Shown here piece by piece: positions 25,422 through 34,517 of a stretch of DNA of 47,968 bases. The first letter of the stretch is position 1; each line of letters opens with the position of its first letter. A program made the translations under genes and the position numbers. A model generated the notes under the pieces. The model worked only from the letters and a program-made list of their open reading frames with translations, had not been told where the DNA came from and made no database searches. This DNA comes from Erysipelotrichaceae bacterium (GTDB taxonomy: Bacteria; Bacillota_I; Bacilli_A; Erysipelotrichales; Erysipelotrichaceae), in the NCBI GenBank assembly GCA_022780745.1, contig JALEVB010000037.1, forward strand, positions 1 to 47,968, read 5' to 3'.

Positions 25422-26078
25422 ATGATAAAATGCGTTATATTTGATTGTGATGGATTAATGTTCGATTCTGAAAAAATATCTATCGAGGTATGGAAAAGAA
25501 TCGGAAAGAAATATGGTTTTAACTTTGATGAAGAATTCTTTACAGGTATTACCGGTTCTGGTAAAGGTCAGGCAAAAAAACAATTTGACCGCTATCCAGG
25601 AATAAGTGATATTTTACCAGAAATAAGAGCCGAAAGAGATCGTTCCATTTTTGAAAAAGCACACACTACAGGTATTGCCAAAAAAGGACTAACAGTATTA
25701 CTAGACTACCTAAATAAGAATAATTATCTGGTATGTGCTGGTTCTAGTTCCCCTTATTCTTATGTAGCTGAACTAATTAGTACTTTAGATAAACCATATC
25801 ATTTTGATTATATCTGCTGTGGTGATATGGTAACAAAATGTAAACCCGACCCTGAGATCTTCTTAAACTGTGCTAAAGCCCTAAATGTTGAACCAGAAAA
25901 CTGCTTAGTATTGGAAGATAGTAAAAATGGTATCATAGCTGCCAAAAATGCAGGTATGATATCTGGCTTTATCTATGATACCGTTAGTAAAGATGAACAG
26001 TTCAGCCATCTAATTGATCATGAATTTCAGGATCTATCACAAGTAATAGACTATTTAAAAGATCAGACAAATGCCTGA
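25422..26078 (+). CDS. HAD hydrolase of the beta-phosphoglucomutase-like group
   Basis: A 218-residue HAD subfamily IA protein. Motif I VIFDCDGLMFDSEKIS at residue 5, a helical cap domain (about 15-85), motif II CAGSSSPYS near 105, motif III CKPDPEIFL near 140 and motif IV VLEDSKNGIIAAKNAGM near 163. The motif I form DCDGLxFDSE is that of sugar-phosphate phosphatases and phosphoglucomutases. I start at the ATG at 25422 because GAGGA is eight bases upstream; the ATG six bases earlier is too near. It diverges from yqeG and has no functional partner nearby. Confidence 0.85.
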   Translation: MIKCVIFDCDGLMFDSEKISIEVWKRIGKKYGFNFDEEFFTGITGSGKGQAKKQFDRYPGISDILPEIRAERDRSIFEKAHTTGIAKKGLTVLLDYLNKNNYLVCAGSSSPYSYVAELISTLDKPYHFDYICCGDMVTKCKPDPEIFLNCAKALNVEPENCLVLEDSKNGIIAAKNAGMISGFIYDTVSKDEQFSHLIDHEFQDLSQVIDYLKDQTNA

Positions 26079-26087
26079 TCTTATTTT
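26057..26087. terminator. Bidirectional terminator between the HAD gene and tetR
   Basis: AAAAGATCAG-type left arm (26057-26066) pairs with CTGATCTTATTTT (26075 onward), loop ACAAATGC. It has T-rich tails on both strands and overlaps both stop codons. Confidence 0.65.
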
Positions 26088-26659
26088 TTATATTTTATAA
26101 TAAACATTTCTAAAGCTTCTTTTAGAACACTTATCTGTGATTTTAAATAGAATTCATCTTCAAATAATGCAAAATGAACACATGCTCGAATAAAGATAAA
26201 AATCAAAGGAACAAGTTTTTCATAAGGAATACCTATCTTATCCTCTAAATTCTTAGCATATTCCGTATATCTTTTATCAACACCATTAAAGAACTGCTGA
26301 CCATATTTAAGATATTTAGGATGCGTATATACCTGATACATCAGACGATACTTCTTACCATGTTTTTGAGCTGTCCAATAAGGAACCTCATCAATAAACT
26401 TCCATAATTCTTCAACATCATTTGGAGCCTTAGCCATAAAATCATCGTCAACTTTACTCATGCAATATTCAGTAGCTTGAACGATCAGATCATCCTGATC
26501 TTCAAAATACTGATAAATACTAGCTACATTAAAGCCTGCCTTATTAGCTAAAGCCTGTAATCCTATACCAGTTAAGCCAAATTCACAATAACTATCAAAA
26601 CATTTTTCCATAATATCGATCTTTTTAGCATTTCTTGCTTTTTCATTAACTGTTCGCAT
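26081..26659 (-). CDS. TetR/AcrR family transcriptional regulator
   Basis: A 192-residue regulator. The N-terminal helix-turn-helix is typical of TetR: FDSYCEFGLTGIGLQALANKAG then NVASIYQYFEDQDDLI (about residues 20-60). The helical C-terminal part would bind an unknown ligand. It begins eight bases after the parC stop with GGTGAT as ribosome site, so it is probably the third gene of the parE-parC transcript, an odd place for such a regulator. No efflux or enzyme gene lies beside it, so the target is unknown. Confidence 0.85.
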   Translation of the reverse strand: MRTVNEKARNAKKIDIMEKCFDSYCEFGLTGIGLQALANKAGFNVASIYQYFEDQDDLIVQATEYCMSKVDDDFMAKAPNDVEELWKFIDEVPYWTAQKHGKKYRLMYQVYTHPKYLKYGQQFFNGVDKRYTEYAKNLEDKIGIPYEKLVPLIFIFIRACVHFALFEDEFYLKSQISVLKEALEMFIIKYKK

Positions 26660-26667
26660 ACTATCAC

Positions 26668-29193
26668 CTACTCATTATTTTCATCAAATAAATCTAACAT
26701 TTCATAATCACCTATCAGTTTATCAGACTGATCTTGCATTAATTCATCATTTTGAGGTCTATCGATAATTTTACACTCCTGTAAATCTTTTAAGATATAG
26801 AAGTTCGCATTAACCTCTACAACATTTGAGAAAGTACTTTCTTTACTCATGATCGTAACATCCTTAGCTTCAATATTGATATATTTATCGCTAACGTATG
26901 TTATTTTATCATAAGTTGAAACACTTCGCACATCAATTATTTGCGATGGATTACTTTTAACATATTTACATAAGCGTTCGCCCTTAACGCTTCTTGATGT
27001 ACGTGTAATATTTTCATCTTTGATACGTTTTGCCATACCCAAGCTATTGATCAGCACGATGGCATTATTCTCTTTTTTCAAGCAACAAGCTGCTGCTACA
27101 TTATCACCATTAGCTAATTTAATTGCTTTTACACCTTGTGATTTGCAATTAGTACTAGGTATCTGATCACTTGAATAACATGTCGCAAAACCATCTTTAG
27201 AAACCACTATTACTTCTTCATGAGCATATGTTATAAATGCCCTAACTACTTCATCATTCTTCTTTAATTTCATGGCAATACTAGCTTTAGTATTACGAAC
27301 TAAATTAAAGGCATCAACTGGTGATTTCTTAATATTACCTTCTTTAGATATCGTACATATCCAGCCATAAGTATCAAAATTTTTAACACTGATAACATCA
27401 ATGATCTTATCATTACCATCAATTTTTACATACTTATTAATATGAGCTCCAATATCTTTCCACTTGGCATCATCGATCTTATATACCGGTAATAAGACAT
27501 AATTACCTAAAGAAGTAAAGATCAATAGATTATCTAAAGTATCCACCTCTTTAAAGCAAATGATATTATCCCCTTCTTTTTGACCACATATCATATCATT
27601 GCTAGAATTATATGATCTCAAGGAAACTTTCTTGATATAGCCATCTCTACTAACTGAAACCATTACTCTTTCATTAGCTATCATACTGGTCCTATCAATA
27701 ACAATATCTTCTATTTCATCCTGAATGATCGTTTTACGAGCTGTACCATACTCATTCTCAATTTCTCTTAATTCATTGATAATAACACGATCCAGAATAT
27801 TCTTATTTGCTAATATTGCTTTAGTTTCTTCGATTTTATTTACCAATAAAGCAAATTCATCCCTCAACTCTTTAATATCAGTATTAGACAAACGATATAA
27901 GCGCATTGTAACAATAGCTTCAGCTTGTACTTCAGTAAAATTAAATCTTTTGATCAGATTAACTTTACTATCAGCTTTATCTTTAGAATTTCTAATGATC
28001 CTAATGATCTCATCCATGATTGAAACAGCTTTGATCAAGCCTTCAATGATATGAATACGATTTTCCATTTTATTAAGTTCAAATCGACTTCTTCTAGTTA
28101 CTACTTCCGCTCTAGATGCAATAAAAGCATCGATCATATCGATCACACCTAGTAATCTTGGTGTTTTATCAACAATAGAGATCATATTATAGTTATAATA
28201 GATCTGTAGGTCTGTATTCTTATAAAAATAATTTAATATACTATTGGCATCTATATCTTTTTTGATATCAACAACGATCCTTAAACCATTTCTATCAGAT
28301 TCATCACGAACATCCATAATACCATCAATATCCTTAGACATTCTGATTTCATCCATCTTTTTAACTAAATTTACTTTAATTACTTCATATGGTATTTCGC
28401 TAATAATGATCTGCTGGCAGGTCTTGGTTTGTTCAATAACAGCTTTTGATCTTACAACTACTCTTCCTCTTCCTGTTTGAAAAGCATCCTTTATCCCTTG
28501 AACACCCTGAACTATTCCACCTGTAGGAAAGTCTGGTCCCTTCATGATCTGCATGATTTCTTCTAGATTGCAATAAGGATTTTGTAGACGATAAATAGTA
28601 GCTTCAATTACCTCTTTTAAATTATGCGGAGCAATATTAGTAGCATATCCTGCTGCAATACCAGTAGCTCCATTTACTAATAATACTGGGAATCTGGCAG
28701 GCAATACTGTTGGTTCATTTTCCGTATCATCGAAGTTTGGAGCAAATTCAACAGTATCTTTATCAAGATCAACTTCCATCGTGCTGGCGATCTTTGACAA
28801 TCTAGCTTCAGTATAACGCATGGCAGCAGCTGGATCATCATCAATAGAACCATTATTACCATGCATCTCAATAAGAGGATAATTGATCTTCCAGTCCTGT
28901 GACATTCTAACCATTGCCTCATATACTGATGTATCACCATGAGGATGGTAGTTACCAATAACTAGACCTACCGTCTTAGCAGATTTCCTAAAAGCATGAT
29001 CATAGGTATTACCTTCATGAAACATGGCATATAGTATTCTTCTTTGTACTGGTTTCAAACCATCTCTGGCATCTGGCAACGCTCTTTCTTGAATAATATA
29101 TTTTGAATATCGTCCAAAACGATCAGACATGATATCTTCTAAAGGTGAACTAATATACTCGATTCTTTGTTTTTCTTCTTTCTTTTTTACCAT
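26668..29193 (-). CDS. parC: DNA topoisomerase IV subunit A
   Basis: An 841-residue type IIA topoisomerase subunit that cuts and rejoins DNA to unlink daughter chromosomes. The N-terminus has the breakage domain with PDARDGLKPVQRRILYAM near residue 41, HPHGDTSVYEAMVRMSQ near 81 and the active tyrosine in AMRYTEARL near 123. After the coiled-coil arm, the C-terminal beta-propeller lacks a GyrA box (QRRGGKG), which together with the parE neighbour marks it as ParC rather than GyrA. It starts three bases after the parE stop with AAGGTGG. Confidence 0.95.
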   Translation of the reverse strand: MVKKKEEKQRIEYISSPLEDIMSDRFGRYSKYIIQERALPDARDGLKPVQRRILYAMFHEGNTYDHAFRKSAKTVGLVIGNYHPHGDTSVYEAMVRMSQDWKINYPLIEMHGNNGSIDDDPAAAMRYTEARLSKIASTMEVDLDKDTVEFAPNFDDTENEPTVLPARFPVLLVNGATGIAAGYATNIAPHNLKEVIEATIYRLQNPYCNLEEIMQIMKGPDFPTGGIVQGVQGIKDAFQTGRGRVVVRSKAVIEQTKTCQQIIISEIPYEVIKVNLVKKMDEIRMSKDIDGIMDVRDESDRNGLRIVVDIKKDIDANSILNYFYKNTDLQIYYNYNMISIVDKTPRLLGVIDMIDAFIASRAEVVTRRSRFELNKMENRIHIIEGLIKAVSIMDEIIRIIRNSKDKADSKVNLIKRFNFTEVQAEAIVTMRLYRLSNTDIKELRDEFALLVNKIEETKAILANKNILDRVIINELREIENEYGTARKTIIQDEIEDIVIDRTSMIANERVMVSVSRDGYIKKVSLRSYNSSNDMICGQKEGDNIICFKEVDTLDNLLIFTSLGNYVLLPVYKIDDAKWKDIGAHINKYVKIDGNDKIIDVISVKNFDTYGWICTISKEGNIKKSPVDAFNLVRNTKASIAMKLKKNDEVVRAFITYAHEEVIVVSKDGFATCYSSDQIPSTNCKSQGVKAIKLANGDNVAAACCLKKENNAIVLINSLGMAKRIKDENITRTSRSVKGERLCKYVKSNPSQIIDVRSVSTYDKITYVSDKYINIEAKDVTIMSKESTFSNVVEVNANFYILKDLQECKIIDRPQNDELMQDQSDKLIGDYEMLDLFDENNE

Positions 29194-29196
29194 AAA

Positions 29197-31164
<1,968 letters not shown>

Positions 31165-31171
31165 TTTCAAT

Positions 31172-31194
31172 AAAAAAGCATGAAATAATCATGC
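31172..31194 (-). terminator. Intrinsic terminator of gmk
   Basis: GCATGA stem of 6 bp (31178-31183 with 31189-31194, loop of 5) followed by six T on the minus strand, directly after the gmk stop. Confidence 0.75.
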
Positions 31195-31770
31195 CTAATT
31201 GCTTTTGATCTGCATATGTCGTTTAATTATCGCACTAATGATATCACTAGCTAAAATTACATCATCATTACATACAACATATTTATACTGGGTAACCATT
31301 TCCATTTCTTTTTTAGCCTTATCCAATCTTTGCTGAACGATTTCTTCAGGCTCACTATTTCTACCCCTAATACGTGAAGCTAATTCTTCCATACTAGGAG
31401 GTATGATAAAGATACTCAAAGCATCTGGACATTTCTTCTTAACCTGCATAGCACCCTGTACCTCGATCTCTAATAAAACATTACGACCTTCATTACGTAA
31501 TTTTTCAACATATGAAACAGGAGTTCCATACATATTACCTACAAATTCAGCATGCTCCAGTAATTCACCATCATCAATAGCCTTTAAAAAGGTATCTCTA
31601 TCTACAAAAAAGTAATTCACTCCATCAACTTCACCATTTCTAGGCTTTCTTGTTGTCATTGATATTGAATAACTAAGTTTTAAATCATCATTTTTCATTA
31701 ATTCTTTAATAACAGTGCCTTTACCAACACCACTAGGTCCACTAAGAACTATCAACAATCCTTTTTTCAC
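31195..31770 (-). CDS. gmk: Guanylate kinase
   Basis: A 191-residue enzyme that phosphorylates GMP to GDP. P-loop GPSGVGKGTVIKEL near residue 10, GMP-binding SMTTRKPRNGEVDGVNYFF near 38, and LLEIEVQGAMQVKKK near 98 are all present. The start is GTG, with an AAGGGG site upstream. In Bacillus gmk is followed by rpoZ; here it stands alone with a terminator directly behind it. Confidence 0.96.
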   Translation of the reverse strand: MKKGLLIVLSGPSGVGKGTVIKELMKNDDLKLSYSISMTTRKPRNGEVDGVNYFFVDRDTFLKAIDDGELLEHAEFVGNMYGTPVSYVEKLRNEGRNVLLEIEVQGAMQVKKKCPDALSIFIIPPSMEELASRIRGRNSEPEEIVQQRLDKAKKEMEMVTQYKYVVCNDDVILASDIISAIIKRHMQIKSN

Positions 31771-31802
31771 TTTCTTACCCCTTTTATTAAATTAATAAGT
31801 AT

Positions 31803-31848
31803 AGGATACAAAGTTTTTATCATTAAGTCAATTATATCATGCTATAAT
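31803..31848. promoter_or_regulatory. Divergent promoters for gmk (minus) and rqcH (plus)
   Basis: Minus: TTGACT (31826-31831), 17-base spacer, TATCCT (31803-31808) for gmk. Plus: extended -10 TGC-TATAAT (31840-31848) for rqcH, with a weak -35 that falls on the gmk -35 region. The two polymerase sites overlap partly. Confidence 0.55.
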
Positions 31849-31873
31849 TTTAAGGCTGAAGGAGGAACTTAAT

Positions 31874-33514
31874 ATGGCCTTAGATGCAATTTTGATCAAC
31901 AAAATAACAGATAGTTTACAAGACATTCTACCCTGTCGAATAAACAAGATATATCAGATATCAAAAACAGAAATCTTATTCCACTTAAAAACCAGTCAAG
32001 GCAAGAAACAGCTGATCATTTCCTGCCATTCTATCTATAATCGTATTAATTTAACTAATAGATCTTATCCTACTCCAGAAGAACCTGGAAACTTTATCAT
32101 GGTATTAAGAAAATATCTGGAAGGAGCATCTATTTTACGTATTGAACAGGTTTCTTTAGATCGTGCAATCATGATGGATGTATCATTTCGAAATGATATT
32201 GGTGATCGCTTAAACTGGAAATTGTCAGTAGAATTAATGGGTAAATATGCCAATGTTATTCTGATCAATGATCAGGATAGGATCGTTGATGCCTTAAAAC
32301 GCATACCTCCATTTGAAAATAACGTTCGTACTATCCATCCAGGAGCCGTTTTTAAACCTATACAAAGACAAGATCGTAAAGATCCATTTATCGAAAAAAG
32401 CTATGATCCATCTATTCCATTAACTAAACAGTTTTTAGGTTTCAGTCCTTTATTAGAAAAAGAAGTCAAATACCGTATTGATAATGGTGAAAGCTTTGCA
32501 GATATCATGCAAAAGATCAAACAAAGCAATAAGTTATATGTTGCTTCAAGCAATAATGAAGCCCTATTTCATTGTATAGAATTAAAGCACTTAAAAAATA
32601 ATAAATCCTATGATATCAATGAAGGTTTTGATATCGTCTATTATCATTTAGAAGAAAAAGATCGTATCAAACAATTATCTGGTGATCTATTTAAATTTGT
32701 CAAAAAACAAATCAAACACTACAGCAATAAACTTATAAAATTAAATGAAGCGCTAGATGAAGCATTAAACTGTGAAATATTAAAAACCTATGGTGATTTA
32801 TTATATACCTATAATATTAATGATACTAAGGGTCAAAACAGCATAGAACTTGAAAATTATGAAGATGGCAAAATGATAAAAATACCATTAGATCCTAAGC
32901 TAGATGGTAAAGCTAATGCCAACAAATGGTATAACAAATATCGTAAACAAAAAAAGGCCAAAAGCTATATCGAAGAACAAATAGCGATTGCTACAAAGGA
33001 ACTGGTTTATTTTGAAGCAATCAATGAGCAACTAACAATTGCAGACTTCAATGATGCAAAAGAAATCAAAGATGAATTAGTAGATCTAGGCTATCTAAAG
33101 AAACAAAAAGTAAAGATCAGAAGAAATAAGAAACCTAATATTCCTTCCTTTAATACGATCATTTTAGAAGATGGAACAAAGATAATGTTTGGTAAAAACA
33201 ATATCCAAAATGATTATCTAACCTTTAAATTAGCCAACAAAAATGATCTATGGTTCCACGCCAAAGATTATCATGGATCACATGTTATCGTACAAACAAC
33301 TAATGCCAATGAACAGATCATCAGACTAGCTGCCAATATCGCTGCCTATTATTCAGCAGGTAGGATGTCTAGCAGTGTTCCTGTCAATTATTGCTTAGTA
33401 AAGAACTTAAAAAAGATACCTCAATCCAAGATAGGATTAGTATCCTTAAGCAGCTATAAAACGATCTATATCGATCCAGATCTAGACATCATCAGCAAAT
33501 ATAAAAGGGACTAA
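31874..33514 (+). CDS. rqcH: Ribosome quality control factor RqcH (NFACT, Rqc2 homologue)
   Basis: A 546-residue NFACT protein, often annotated as fibronectin-binding protein FbpA. In Bacillus RqcH binds stalled 50S subunits with tRNA-Ala and adds C-terminal alanine tails. The NFACT-N domain carries the key Asp-Arg pair (Asp96-Arg97 in SLDRAIMM). A helix-hairpin-helix and a coiled-coil middle (about 260-380) follow, and the NFACT-R domain has NDYLTFKLANKNDLWFHAKD near 455 and HGSHVIV after it. The ribosome site is AAGGAGG. Single gene with its own extended -10 promoter. Confidence 0.93.
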   Translation: MALDAILINKITDSLQDILPCRINKIYQISKTEILFHLKTSQGKKQLIISCHSIYNRINLTNRSYPTPEEPGNFIMVLRKYLEGASILRIEQVSLDRAIMMDVSFRNDIGDRLNWKLSVELMGKYANVILINDQDRIVDALKRIPPFENNVRTIHPGAVFKPIQRQDRKDPFIEKSYDPSIPLTKQFLGFSPLLEKEVKYRIDNGESFADIMQKIKQSNKLYVASSNNEALFHCIELKHLKNNKSYDINEGFDIVYYHLEEKDRIKQLSGDLFKFVKKQIKHYSNKLIKLNEALDEALNCEILKTYGDLLYTYNINDTKGQNSIELENYEDGKMIKIPLDPKLDGKANANKWYNKYRKQKKAKSYIEEQIAIATKELVYFEAINEQLTIADFNDAKEIKDELVDLGYLKKQKVKIRRNKKPNIPSFNTIILEDGTKIMFGKNNIQNDYLTFKLANKNDLWFHAKDYHGSHVIVQTTNANEQIIRLAANIAAYYSAGRMSSSVPVNYCLVKNLKKIPQSKIGLVSLSSYKTIYIDPDLDIISKYKRD

Positions 33515-33524
33515 CGTCCCTTTT
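33503..33524. terminator. Bidirectional terminator between rqcH and rluB
   Basis: A perfect 9-bp stem, AAAAGGGAC (33503-33511) with GTCCCTTTT (33516-33524), loop TAAC. Both stop codons lie inside it. Confidence 0.7.
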
Positions 33525-34230
33525 CATTTGCCAGTTTTGTTAACTGTTTAACTTCAAATGGCTTTAAAATACGATATTCACCCGGTTTTAGATCATTTAC
33601 CTGTAAAAAAGCAATAGCTTTGCGATTAAGTTTCTTGACCTCATATCCAAAATATTCAACCATTCTTTTAACCTGACGATTTCTTCCTTCATAGATCGTC
33701 AATTCAAAACTACATACATTCTTTTTCTTATTAGTGATCCACACTTTAGCTGGTAAAGTCATACCATCTTCTAGTTTAATACCACTTTCCATTTCTTTGA
33801 TCTGAGCAGTAGTTAAGACACCACTTATCGTAACTTCATATACTTTCTTTAAATGATATCGAGGATGAATGATCGTATTCGCAAAATCACCATCATTAGT
33901 TAAGATAAGTACACCAGTTGTATCAAAATCTAATCTTCCAACGCTAAATATTCTTTGAGGAACATCGATATAATCATTAATGGTAGGACGATTAAATTCA
34001 TCACTGCTGGTACATAAAGTATTCTTAGGTTTATTCATCACATAATATACTTTATCTTCTCTTTGGATCTTCTTGCCATCAACTTCAATAACTGCACCCT
34101 TTCTAGGTTTATAACCTAGCTCACTAATAACTACACCATCAACCTTTACCCTTTTTTGCAGGATAAGCTCTTCCGCTTTTCTTCGCGAAGCAATTCCTGC
34201 TTGCGCTATGACTTTTTGTAATCTATCCAT
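33511..34230 (-). CDS. rluB: 23S rRNA pseudouridine synthase RluB family
   Basis: A 239-residue RsuA/RluB/RluF-family enzyme. It opens with the S4-like RNA-binding domain (MDRLQKVIAQAGIASRRKAEELI). The catalytic domain has the Asp in VGRLDFDTTGVLILTNDGDFAN near residue 97, and the RNA-binding loop EGRNRQVKRMVEYFG near 190. By analogy it modifies U2605-region uridine of 23S rRNA. It ends the ogt-surface protein-ParB-like-rluB unit. Confidence 0.92.
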   Translation of the reverse strand: MDRLQKVIAQAGIASRRKAEELILQKRVKVDGVVISELGYKPRKGAVIEVDGKKIQREDKVYYVMNKPKNTLCTSSDEFNRPTINDYIDVPQRIFSVGRLDFDTTGVLILTNDGDFANTIIHPRYHLKKVYEVTISGVLTTAQIKEMESGIKLEDGMTLPAKVWITNKKKNVCSFELTIYEGRNRQVKRMVEYFGYEVKKLNRKAIAFLQVNDLKPGEYRILKPFEVKQLTKLANEKGR

Positions 34231-34238
34231 AATCTCTC

Positions 34239-34517
34239 CTAATGTTTATTCTTTGTATTACCCCAATATGCACTACCTGCCTTAGAAAAATCATTACAGA
34301 TAGTAACACTAACATCATTAAACTTTGCATCTTCTTTAGCTAATATAGCTAAAGCACTACATCTTTTATGACCATCGATACATTCATAATGATCATCATC
34401 ACATCGAACTTTGACAGCAATAGCGATATTTCTTTCCCTAATACTATCGATCAGATCTTGATCTACATTGACTGTATTATATCTGATCTTGCTCAGTTTC
34501 ACCTTTTTTTGAATCAT
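34239..34517 (-). CDS. Stand-alone ParB/sulfiredoxin-fold domain protein
   Basis: A 92-residue protein that looks like only the N-terminal ParB domain: VKLSKIRYNTVNVDQDLIDSIRERNIA, then a YECIDGHKRCSALAIL block (about residues 45-60) matching the CTP/phosphate-binding G-(E/H)-(R/K)-R pattern of ParB and related nuclease or sulfiredoxin folds. There is no helix-turn-helix or dimer domain, so it is not a segregation ParB. The ATG at 34517, behind AGGAGAA, lies 41 bases inside the end of the upstream surface-protein gene, a rather large overlap. Its role is unknown; such minimal domains may act as protein or nucleotide kinases or switches. Confidence 0.7.
   Translation of the reverse strand: MIQKKVKLSKIRYNTVNVDQDLIDSIRERNIAIAVKVRCDDDHYECIDGHKRCSALAILAKEDAKFNDVSVTICNDFSKAGSAYWGNTKNKH

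Noticed and set aside
34239-34517. A chromosome-partition ParB gene
   Set aside because: Only the N-terminal domain is present; there is no helix-turn-helix, dimer domain, parA neighbour or parS-like site seen.
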